Shown here: positions 1 through 5,101 of the stretch, in pieces
Layout: each line of letters begins with the position of its first letter
Numbering within the stretch: the first letter of the stretch is position 1
DNA from: Methanothrix sp.
GTDB taxonomy: Archaea; Halobacteriota; Methanosarcinia; Methanotrichales; Methanotrichaceae
Assembly (NCBI GenBank): GCA_003162615.1
Contig: PMNG01000162.1
Span: forward strand, 37,666 to 42,766
DNA: 5,101 nt
Reading direction: 5' to 3'
The notes under the pieces: model-generated
The model's database searches: none
Told to the model about the DNA's origin: nothing
What the model saw: the letters and a program-made list of their open reading frames with translations, nothing else
Program-made: the position numbers and the translations under genes

Positions 1-740
1 CGTGGTGAGGTGATCTCGGAGGTAAGATAATGTTGGTCCTTAATTCGGGAGTCCCATAGGAGAATCGAGGGGATCTCTCCAATGTGGTCGATTCTCGGAA
101 AAGATCCTTCAATAAGTTTCTTTCTGATTTCCTCGCCCGAAATTCCGGTGGTTTCTTCAATATAAACAAGATCTCTTTCTGTTATATCCTGAAAATCGAT
201 CCAGATTGGCTTACCTTCTTTCCCAAATGAAAGATCTCCCTTTGAATATTCTTGAGTGTTGCCTTCTTCGTTAAGTGTGGAAATCTTCAATTGCTTTTCA
301 GGTGCGGGTTTATCAGGCTTCTTCTTACTATCTTCTATTGTCTTCCCCTTACCTGCCAGAGCTAACACCAACAGTCCGCGAAGCGGTACACGAAGCAGTC
401 GCAACATAGGCGACAACTCACCACTGTTTGATATTATTGGGAGACCCAAAGTTAATGGGGATAAGTCCAATAGTGCGATGACGATTATAAAAAGGTCGAG
501 GACATGCAATGGATCGGTGATGAATGAAATTCTAGACTTGTCTTCTACGTATAACTTCAAGACGTATTCAGCAATAAATGCTGCAATAACGATGTAGTTC
601 ACATAATTCAGGATTGCTTTCATTCCCTCTGATAAATTATGATCGAAAAGCGGGAAAATCACTGCAAGGGCTAGAACTGCTACAAGTCCGATCATCACGT
701 CATCATTAAATATCCGATAAACAGCATCCCTCCTTAACAT
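1..740 (-). CDS. Voltage-sensor domain fused to CorA-type Mg2+ transporter domain (partial, C-terminus off the left edge)
   Basis: The frame is open for 246 codons from the ATG at 740 to the window edge, with an in-frame TGA two codons upstream of the ATG. Residues ~14-130 contain four hydrophobic segments that read as a voltage-sensor domain. S1 is ~14-33. S2 is ~44-64, with F55, E58 and K62 in the FxxExxxK pattern of voltage-gated channels. S3 is ~76-95, with D82. S4 is ~112-130, with R114, R117 and R121. No S5-pore-S6 follows; residues ~131-175 are a charged, Lys/Pro-rich linker. From ~177 the protein resembles the N-terminal cytoplasmic domain of CorA: a PIWIDFQDITE strand, a helix around GISGEEIRKKL, then FPRIDHIGE, matching the family's 'RPRIEEYGD' position. 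Four helices leave both termini in the cytoplasm, as CorA topology requires. The CorA stalk, TM1-TM2 and GMN motif would be encoded beyond the edge. Inferred role: a membrane divalent-cation channel sensitive to voltage. The domain calls are by eye. The gene is AT-richer than its neighbours (about 40% GC in 61-240). Confidence 0.72.
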   Translation of the reverse strand, partial: MLRRDAVYRIFNDDVMIGLVAVLALAVIFPLFDHNLSEGMKAILNYVNYIVIAAFIAEYVLKLYVEDKSRISFITDPLHVLDLFIIVIALLDLSPLTLGLPIISNSGELSPMLRLLRVPLRGLLVLALAGKGKTIEDSKKKPDKPAPEKQLKISTLNEEGNTQEYSKGDLSFGKEGKPIWIDFQDITERDLVYIEETTGISGEEIRKKLIEGSFPRIDHIGEIPSILLWDSRIKDQHYLTSEITSP

Positions 741-870
741 AAGTCAGTGATTATAGTACTAGACAAAAAACTTTTGGGTGACAATCATATCGACAGATGT
801 GCAGGAATTCAGAATACTTGGCAACGAGGATTTCTTGTATCGGAATAGATCTACCCGGACTTAGCTGAAG

Positions 871-903
871 GAATAAAACAACAGTGCAAATTACTGTGAA
901 AAA
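871..903 (-). terminator. Candidate terminator after the rsmA cluster (T5 tract, short hairpin, T4 tract)
   Basis: Read on the minus strand after the rsmA stop, a T5 tract (903-899) is followed by a 5-bp inverted repeat, ACAGT (897-893) and ACTGT (885-881), with a 7-nt loop. A second T-rich stretch follows, including TTTT at 878-875. Archaeal RNA polymerase terminates mainly at T-runs, with or without a hairpin, so the position 27-60 nt past the last gene of the cluster fits. The stem is short and could be chance. The rest of the 741-929 spacer shows no gene, and I see no convincing TATA box for the gene starting at 740. Confidence 0.4.
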
Positions 904-929
904 CAAGACATCTCTCAAAACTCCTGAAT

Positions 930-1664
930 TTATATTGAGTATAATTTCTCAGACAGCCATGCTGCCATTTCAGAGTCGATCTCCTCAGCCCGGTGGTCCA
1001 AAATGAATCCATCCAATTCTGCAAACTCTTCCCTGGAGACTCCCATAGCCTCCAGCGCCGGCCCGAGCTTCTTCCTGCGATGGCTGAACAAGCCTGCGGC
1101 AAGTCTCATGAAGCTTTCATGATTCACACTCAGCCTATCCGACCTGGGCCGCAGACGGACTATGGCGGACCCGACTCGAGGGTTTGGCCGAAAAGCAGTT
1201 CTCGAAACGTACTCCAGGATCTCGGCCCTGGCGTAGTGGCCGGTCACCATGGACAGCCTTCCGTAGTCCTCGGTTCCCGGCGCGGCGATCAATTTCTTGG
1301 CAAACTCCTTCTGGTACATGAGGACTGCCAGATCGAAAGGCTTGCTCAAAAGTCGATAGGTTATCTTTGAGGATATCTGGTAGGGTAAGTTAGAAACGAC
1401 TTTGTTGTAATCGGGAAGCTCGACCTTGAGGGCATCCCCATCGATGACCTTGACATTGGCGAACCTGCCCTTCAATCCCGCTGCCAAGCCGCCGTCCACC
1501 TCGACAGCATATACCCGCCCCGCTCTTCGCGACAGAACCTCAGTCAGATTGCCTGTGCCTGCTCCTATCTCCAGAACGCTGTCGCCCGGATTCAGCTCTG
1601 CATAATCGGCTATCCTCGAAAGAACGTCGCGATCCACCAAAAAGTTCTGGCCAATCCGTCTCAT
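930..1664 (-). CDS. rsmA: 16S rRNA (adenine-N6,N6)-dimethyltransferase RsmA/KsgA/Dim1
   Basis: This enzyme uses S-adenosylmethionine to dimethylate two adjacent adenines in the helix 45 loop of 16S rRNA, a late step of small-subunit maturation. The 244-residue protein shows the complete family signature. GQNFLVD at 5-11 is the N-terminal motif. LEIGAGTGNL at 31-40 is the SAM-binding loop, with E55 as the likely ribose-contacting acid. D77 lies in the DGDAL motif. NLPY at 92-95 is motif IV, which holds the target adenine. FRPNPRV starts at 158, and FSHRRKKL at 193-200 lies in the C-terminal rRNA-binding helical domain. Nothing is missing, and the length suits the short archaeal version. Its ATG overlaps the stop of the upstream DUF655 gene (ATGA), and no strong Shine-Dalgarno is seen, which points to translational coupling. 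It is the last gene of the cluster. In many euryarchaeal genomes a HemK-type release-factor methyltransferase gene follows, but none is seen here. Confidence 0.95.
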   Translation of the reverse strand: MRRIGQNFLVDRDVLSRIADYAELNPGDSVLEIGAGTGNLTEVLSRRAGRVYAVEVDGGLAAGLKGRFANVKVIDGDALKVELPDYNKVVSNLPYQISSKITYRLLSKPFDLAVLMYQKEFAKKLIAAPGTEDYGRLSMVTGHYARAEILEYVSRTAFRPNPRVGSAIVRLRPRSDRLSVNHESFMRLAAGLFSHRRKKLGPALEAMGVSREEFAELDGFILDHRAEEIDSEMAAWLSEKLYSI

Positions 1665-2260
1665 CTTCTACGGGATTCAGGCAGTCGACGCGGCTCAGTG
1701 GTGAAGATTCTGTACTTGATCTTGTCGTCCAGGAGCTCATCCTCGACCCTGTTGTCAATGAGCTTCTCTGGGTAGTGCAGGCCTTTCACTCGGTCGGTTA
1801 GGTCCTTGAAGCCCTTGAAGGCACCTTTCTTCCTTTCGTTCAGGATTGCCCACATCAGCTTCTTGCCTATGCCAGGAAGAAGCTCAAGGGTGTGCATTCT
1901 TGTTGTCAAGGGCTCTGCGTCGTTGAAGAACCGTATGAACCTCGGCTCGCTCTCCAGGACGATTTTCTGGATCTCAAAGGGCAACTCCAGCTTGGCGCTG
2001 TTTGACAGCTCACTGTAATCGATCCTGCGGTTGACGTGGTCTATCACATCCCGGTCTCCGCTGCCGATGTAGACCTTATCGCCGACGTGGGGAACTACGC
2101 CCTCCTTAGGTGTCATCTCCATCAAAACGAAGTTGGTCTCGCCAACCGCCTGGACTAAAGGCTGCTTCTGATAGCTTCTAGAATCAGGAGTCCGGCCATA
2201 GGGGAGGTAATCGAGAATCCGAGCTATTTCTTCCCTCTTAGGAGGTCTCCCTTCTGGCAT
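1661..2260 (-). CDS. DUF655 family protein, predicted nucleic-acid-binding (helix-hairpin-helix)
   Basis: This 199-residue protein belongs to DUF655, an archaeal family of unsettled function usually found between the Rpo4 and RsmA genes. Residues ~40-100 look like a small beta-rich domain (KVYIGSGDRD at 63-72) compatible with an OB-like fold. Residues 127-144 hold a helix-hairpin-helix core, LLPGIGKK followed by the helix MWAILNERK, and the conserved FKDLTDRV follows at 151-158. The C-terminus is strongly basic, with three arginines at 197-199. HhH plus a basic tail argues for binding RNA or DNA, and the neighbours (RNA polymerase, ribosomal protein, rRNA methylase) favour RNA. That role is inference. 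The start at 2260 lies 6 nt after the rpo4 stop, with a weak GTGA-type ribosome site in the gap, and its stop overlaps the rsmA start by 4 nt. Confidence 0.88.
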   Translation of the reverse strand: MPEGRPPKREEIARILDYLPYGRTPDSRSYQKQPLVQAVGETNFVLMEMTPKEGVVPHVGDKVYIGSGDRDVIDHVNRRIDYSELSNSAKLELPFEIQKIVLESEPRFIRFFNDAEPLTTRMHTLELLPGIGKKLMWAILNERKKGAFKGFKDLTDRVKGLHYPEKLIDNRVEDELLDDKIKYRIFTTEPRRLPESRRR

Positions 2261-2266
2261 TTCACT

Positions 2267-2611
2267 TTACCCCCTGAATGCTATATCTAGAATTGCGTCG
2301 AGCTCTTCTTCGCTGAGGTTATACCGCTCTTTTGCGTAAATGGCCCTGAGCTCGTCCCTGGTCTTGGGCCTGATATCGGCTATCTTTATAGCTATCTCCG
2401 GATTCATCTTCTCCAGCTTGGTAAGCTCATCTACCATGAGCCTGCTCTCCTCGGCAGTGCCCTTGGCGAAGAGCTCGGCATGCCTTATGGCCCGACGGAG
2501 CTCGTACCCTAGCTCCTCTTCGCTGGCTCTTCTGGTCCGGATCTCATCGAGGATGGTTCTGACCTCAGCCAGGGTCAACAGCTCCTCTTTCAAAATGTTC
2601 TTGACAATCAT
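2267..2611 (-). CDS. rpo4: DNA-directed RNA polymerase subunit Rpo4 (RpoF, Rpb4 homologue)
   Basis: This is subunit F of archaeal RNA polymerase, the homologue of eukaryotic Rpb4. With Rpo7 (RpoE) it forms the stalk that binds emerging RNA and helps initiation and processivity. The 114 residues match the usual family length. The N-terminal part (1-20, ILKEELLTLAEVRTIL) is the region that packs on Rpo7, residues ~30-65 form charged helices, and ~69-113 is an HRDC-like helical bundle with NPEIAIKIADIRP (70-82) and the typical ending SEEELDAILDIAF (100-112). No residues look out of place. Its ATG directly abuts the rpl21e TAA, with no strong ribosome site, so reinitiation by ribosomes finishing rpl21e is likely. 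A stalk-subunit gene among ribosome genes is usual in Euryarchaeota. Confidence 0.93.
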   Translation of the reverse strand: MIVKNILKEELLTLAEVRTILDEIRTRRASEEELGYELRRAIRHAELFAKGTAEESRLMVDELTKLEKMNPEIAIKIADIRPKTRDELRAIYAKERYNLSEEELDAILDIAFRG

Positions 2612-2902
2612 TTACTTTTGTGCAGTTAGGTGTTCGGGAATTGCAATCACGGTCTTGGATGCATTGCCGTCTGTGACCTTCAGGACGAAAGCCCTGCCTC
2701 TCTTGCCCACTACCTCGCCAGTCCTGCCGTGGAACTTGGGGTGAGGCATGCCCTTGTGCTTGCTCGGGTCAATGATCACATGGACTTTGTCGCCTATATT
2801 GAAGTCCTGGATCGCCCTGACAACGGGTGAGATACCTCTAGTCCTTACCGTCTTGCTCAGCTTATCTCTTGTCTTCTTTCGCATTCCATGATGATGAGCC
2901 AT
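2612..2902 (-). CDS. rpl21e: 50S ribosomal protein L21e
   Basis: This is a large-subunit ribosomal protein of the archaeal/eukaryotic eL21 family. Taken from the ATG at 2902 it has 96 residues, the usual archaeal length. Diagnostic stretches are RGISPVVRAIQDF (22-34), GDKVHVIIDPS (37-47), KGMPHPKFHGRTGEVVG (50-66) and KRGRAFVLKV (67-76), which together match the eL21 signature of an SH3-like RNA-binding barrel. The protein is rich in His, Lys and Arg. A longer frame begins with GTG at 2914, but I reject that start: a good Shine-Dalgarno (2909-2915) sits 6 nt before the ATG at 2902, and the shorter product matches family length. The gene overlaps the end of pus10 by 41 nt in another frame, and its stop abuts the rpo4 start. 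Confidence 0.95.
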   Translation of the reverse strand: MAHHHGMRKKTRDKLSKTVRTRGISPVVRAIQDFNIGDKVHVIIDPSKHKGMPHPKFHGRTGEVVGKRGRAFVLKVTDGNASKTVIAIPEHLTAQK

Positions 2903-4214
2903 CTGATTCTCCACCTACATTTATTACATCCAACTCTTCTACGACCGCGTCAACTCCAAGGGATTCTGCGAGGCTTGGCTTGGTCCTGCCGCCATCTCCG
3001 GATATGAGCTCCTTGATGTAGAGGCCGCTATCGCCTCTTATGGTTACCCTGATGGATCTGCCGGATACCTCTGTTAGATCTGCGCTGTACACGTTCCTTG
3101 CTCTGAACTTATCTGCTCTTCTGTGAGAGACGCGAGTTGGCGTGCGCTGATCAATCAACCCAACCAATTCTTTCAGGACTGATTTAAGCTTTTCTTCTGG
3201 CACCTCAGATCCGAGCCTGACAAAAGCCTGGTAAGTCTTCTCGAAGGCTGCCTCCTTGATCTTTTCGACAAGATCTCCGCTGACCGTTTCAAGCTCGCCC
3301 ACTTCCACTTTTCCAGCGGCCTGCCTGTTTATCTCCTCCCGGAGGTTATCCAGGTCAATAGTCCTTCTTTTCGGCCTGACCGCCTCGACGATGAAGGGCC
3401 GCCCTGTGCCAAGCATCCTTGCGTCTATGTCCTCCCTACCTGCACCGTGGAAGGTAGTGTCCTCTGCCAGTGCGGCCTCCATTACCGCTGGCTTGATCAG
3501 CTCGTCCACAGACTCCCGATACATCCTGCCCGTACCTTCACATCGCTCACAGCCCTTCCCCTTACAGACTCGACACGGCCATCTGGTCTGCGGGATGCCG
3601 CGTATCAATTTCCTGTACCGTCCGTAGATGTAGATCGAGGCTACCTGCAGTTCCACCTCGCTCTTGCCCAGGTTCAGGTGGACCACCACATCGGGCTTCT
3701 TTAGTTCGACCTGTTTACCGGTCTTGGCCGCAACGAGCTTTCCCACCTCTCTGTTCAACTCAGACTTGAAGGGCTCTGCGTGGGTCGAACCGCCATCCGC
3801 CAGCAGCAGCTCCTCGTTCTCCGCCAGAAGGCCGCTCATCTTGGTTCCGACAAGGAATGTGGTGTACTCCCAGTCCTGCAGGGCTTCTGCTGCTCTATCA
3901 GCCCATCGGCCTAGATTCTCCGACCTCATCTCCCCTAGACAGACCGAGCACCGGGCATCCTCTTCGTCCTTGCGGCCCAGCTTGAGCCGCGCGCTGCGAA
4001 AGCTGGGGGCCAGCTCTTCCAGGAGGCCTACTTCATCAGCAGAAGCGGCCTGCATGACAAGCACGGTCTTGATGGACCGCCCGCGCTCTGCGTTTGTCAG
4101 GCCTGTGGACAGCATGGCAAACTGGCGGCCGAGACAGTTGTCGCAGATGGGCCCCAGTGTCAATATCTTGCACGCCGTCGCTAGAATGCCTTCCTCAGAA
4201 TTCTCGATGCTCAT
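2862..4214 (-). CDS. pus10: tRNA pseudouridine(54/55) synthase Pus10
   Basis: Archaeal Pus10 makes pseudouridine at positions 55 and 54 in the T-loop of tRNA, replacing bacterial TruB for position 55. The 450-residue protein begins with a zinc-binding region whose cysteine pairs are C24/C27 and C89/C92. A THUMP-like RNA-binding region follows at ~100-200. A second cysteine cluster, C214/C217/C222/C225 in WPCRVCKGKGCERC, is usual for archaeal members. The catalytic motif is GREDIDARMLGTGRPF (259-274), with D262 the likely catalytic aspartate by alignment to GRTD of other synthases. QRTPTRVSHRRADK (356-369) and GLYIKELISGDGGRTKPS (397-414) complete the C-terminal catalytic domain. The conserved fold seems to end near V433; the last 17 residues form a polar tail overlapping the rpl21e start. 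It is the first gene of the cluster. Its ATG at 4214 lacks a strong ribosome site, and a TATA-like element sits ~37 nt upstream. Confidence 0.94.
   Translation of the reverse strand: MSIENSEEGILATACKILTLGPICDNCLGRQFAMLSTGLTNAERGRSIKTVLVMQAASADEVGLLEELAPSFRSARLKLGRKDEEDARCSVCLGEMRSENLGRWADRAAEALQDWEYTTFLVGTKMSGLLAENEELLLADGGSTHAEPFKSELNREVGKLVAAKTGKQVELKKPDVVVHLNLGKSEVELQVASIYIYGRYRKLIRGIPQTRWPCRVCKGKGCERCEGTGRMYRESVDELIKPAVMEAALAEDTTFHGAGREDIDARMLGTGRPFIVEAVRPKRRTIDLDNLREEINRQAAGKVEVGELETVSGDLVEKIKEAAFEKTYQAFVRLGSEVPEEKLKSVLKELVGLIDQRTPTRVSHRRADKFRARNVYSADLTEVSGRSIRVTIRGDSGLYIKELISGDGGRTKPSLAESLGVDAVVEELDVINVGGESDGSSSWNAKEDKR
2909..2915 (-). promoter_or_regulatory. Shine-Dalgarno site of rpl21e, located inside pus10
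   Basis: The minus strand reads GGTGGAG, complementary to the 3' end of archaeal 16S rRNA, with a 6-nt spacer before the ATG at 2902. It decides between that ATG and the GTG at 2914, which lies within the site itself. The same bases encode Gly434, Gly435 and part of Glu436 of Pus10. Confidence 0.7.
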
Positions 4215-4245
4215 AGTTACTCTTCTATCTCTACGGTCAGCTCAT

Positions 4246-4255
4246 TGTTTATAGG
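4246..4255 (-). promoter_or_regulatory. Candidate archaeal TATA box for the pus10-rpl21e-rpo4-DUF655-rsmA cluster
   Basis: The minus strand reads CCTATAAACA, centred about 37 nt upstream of the pus10 ATG. With the usual ~26-nt TATA-to-start distance, transcription would begin near 4225 and leave a leader of about 10 nt. No clear purine-rich BRE is seen in front of it, so this is a plausible rather than proven promoter. The rest of the 4215-4421 divergent spacer contains no recognised gene, and I found no good TATA box for the plus-strand gene. Confidence 0.35.
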
Positions 4256-4410
4256 ACTGCTGGTGAATGTGATTTGTTTGGGTTTGATGCCATGGACAGA
4301 TGAGGTTTGCGATTCTTGTTGAGACCGTCAGGCAGGGGTTGGGGTAGTGTAGCCCGTTCTAGTCTCCTGATCTCTAGAAAGAGCTATTAACTATCCAACC
4401 AACTATTTCT

Positions 4411-4416
4411 AAGGTG
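4411..4416 (+). promoter_or_regulatory. Shine-Dalgarno site deciding the TTG start of the DUF1614 gene
   Basis: AAGGTG lies 5 nt before the TTG at 4422 and matches the archaeal anti-Shine-Dalgarno. Since an in-frame TAA (4410-4412) stands just upstream and no ATG or GTG is available nearby in frame, this site fixes the start at TTG. Confidence 0.6.
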
Positions 4417-4421
4417 CAAAG

Positions 4422-5101
4422 TTGTTCGAGATCTTCCTCCTGCCCATATTCCTGGTTGTACTTCTCCTGATCCTGGCCATACCGATTATCTTCATCTACC
4501 TCTTCCTCAGGCTATCGGAGACTGCCTTCGAGCAGGTGGGTTTCGACCACTGGCATGCCTCCCTGGCGGTTTTTGGCTCCGTCATAGGAAGCTTTTTCGA
4601 CCTACCACTTAGTTCTGGACCCATAAGCTCTTACCCCGGATGGTATGTATCCGTGGCAAGTGCCGCGGGTCTGGACTTTGCCACCGCCTTTCATCCATTC
4701 AACCTGGCAGTCAACCTTGGAGGGTGCCTGATTCCTCTAGCCGTCTCCCTGGACCTTTTGCGGCGAGGACGAGCGTCCGTCTCAAAGTCTGTCCTGGGCA
4801 TCGCGATTGTAACCGGAATAACTTACTACTACGCCATGCCGGTAGCAAACGAGGGCATAGTTCTGCCCTTCTGGCTGTCGCCTGCACTGGCAGCCGTTTG
4901 CGGCCTGGTCTTGGGCAGGGGTTACGGCAAGGCTCCCGCCCTGGCGTACATCAGCGGTTCCATGGGAACCTTGCTAGGCGCCGACATTTTCAACCTGATC
5001 ACGCCTGGTGTCCTGCCGGCTCTTTCGCCACCAGGATACCATGCAGTGAGACCGCTTGTCATGTCCATAGGCGGGGCAGGCGTTTTCGACGGCATCTTTT
5101 T
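4422..5101 (+). CDS. DUF1614 family polytopic membrane protein (partial, C-terminus off the right edge)
   Basis: The frame is open for 226 codons from the TTG at 4422 to the edge. The first ~28 residues form a strong hydrophobic helix (FEIFLLPIFLVVLLLILAIP onward), followed by further membrane segments at roughly 44-62, 94-112, 122-140, 148-166 and 172-193. Three stretches match DUF1614 as I recall it: NLAVNLGGCLIPLAVS (94-109), LGADIFNLITPG (185-196) and SIGGAGVFDGIF (215-226); the last normally lies near the C-terminus, so little of the gene is probably missing. The family occurs in archaea and bacteria, and I know of no established function. Conserved Asn, Asp and Gly residues within membrane segments suggest transport or intramembrane catalysis, but that is speculation. 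The gene is divergent from pus10, so its neighbours say little about its job. Its GC content is high (about 63% in 4921-4980), unlike the left-edge gene. Confidence 0.85.
   Translation, partial: MFEIFLLPIFLVVLLLILAIPIIFIYLFLRLSETAFEQVGFDHWHASLAVFGSVIGSFFDLPLSSGPISSYPGWYVSVASAAGLDFATAFHPFNLAVNLGGCLIPLAVSLDLLRRGRASVSKSVLGIAIVTGITYYYAMPVANEGIVLPFWLSPALAAVCGLVLGRGYGKAPALAYISGSMGTLLGADIFNLITPGVLPALSPPGYHAVRPLVMSIGGAGVFDGIF

Noticed and set aside
256..597. Plus-strand open frame of 113 codons
   Set aside because: It is antisense to the voltage-sensor/CorA gene, with no recognisable domain or ribosome site. The minus strand explains the region fully.
749..770. TATA-like (TACTATAATC) and T6 elements upstream of the ATG at 740 as an archaeal promoter
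   Set aside because: The first is too close to the ATG for the usual spacing, and the second is a plain T-run without TATA character or a BRE.
2903..2914. Longer rpl21e start at GTG 2914 (100 residues)
   Set aside because: The extra four residues would be encoded across the Shine-Dalgarno itself, and the ATG at 2902 has ideal spacing and gives the family's usual length.
3256..4254. Long plus-strand open frames opposite pus10
   Set aside because: They are Ser/Pro/Arg-rich antisense shadows of a well-conserved gene, with no family resemblance.
4332..4346. G-rich GGCAGGGGTTGGGG as a quadruplex
   Set aside because: Only two G4 tracts are present, so a stable intramolecular quadruplex is not supported.
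4389..4406. Direct repeat AACTAT at 4389-4394 and 4401-4406 as an operator upstream of the DUF1614 gene
   Set aside because: Six-base copies in an AT-rich spacer are expected by chance, and no symmetry or known site is recognised.
1..5101. CRISPR arrays, tRNA or rRNA genes, insertion sequences or attachment sites
   Set aside because: No regular direct repeats, tRNA-like cloverleaf elements, transposase frames or terminal inverted repeats were seen on either strand.

Overview
The window looks archaeal, and most like a methanogenic euryarchaeote. The main evidence is a compact minus-strand cluster encoding Pus10, ribosomal protein L21e, RNA polymerase subunit Rpo4 (RpoF), a DUF655 protein and the 16S rRNA dimethyltransferase RsmA/Dim1. 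L21e, Rpo4 and Pus10 of this type are archaeal/eukaryotic families, and this gene order is familiar from Euryarchaeota. A Methanosarcinales (Methanothrix-like) origin is my guess from protein style, not something the sequence proves.

Layout, left to right. Positions 1-740 (minus strand) hold the 5' part of a gene that runs off the left edge. It encodes a four-helix voltage-sensor-like domain (S1-S4, charge pattern intact) followed by a hydrophilic linker and the start of a CorA-type magnesium-transporter cytoplasmic domain. Positions 741-929 are non-coding and contain a terminator-like hairpin plus T-tracts at the end of the cluster. Positions 930-4214 hold the five-gene minus-strand cluster, transcribed pus10 > rpl21e > rpo4 > DUF655 > rsmA. 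Its junctions are a 41-nt overlap, a direct TAA/ATG abutment, a 6-nt gap and an ATGA overlap. Positions 4215-4421 are a divergent intergenic region with a candidate TATA box for the cluster. From 4422 to the right edge runs a plus-strand DUF1614 polytopic membrane protein that begins with TTG.

The cluster's genes serve translation and transcription: tRNA T-loop pseudouridylation (Pus10), a large-subunit ribosomal protein (L21e), the RNA polymerase stalk (Rpo4), a predicted nucleic-acid-binding protein (DUF655) and small-subunit rRNA maturation (RsmA). The packing suggests one co-transcribed, partly translationally coupled unit.

The item that deserves attention is the left-edge gene. A voltage sensor without its own pore, joined to a CorA-type domain, suggests a voltage-modulated divalent-cation channel. 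That gene is also clearly AT-richer than its neighbours. Its CorA membrane helices and GMN motif would lie outside the window, so the full architecture cannot be confirmed here.
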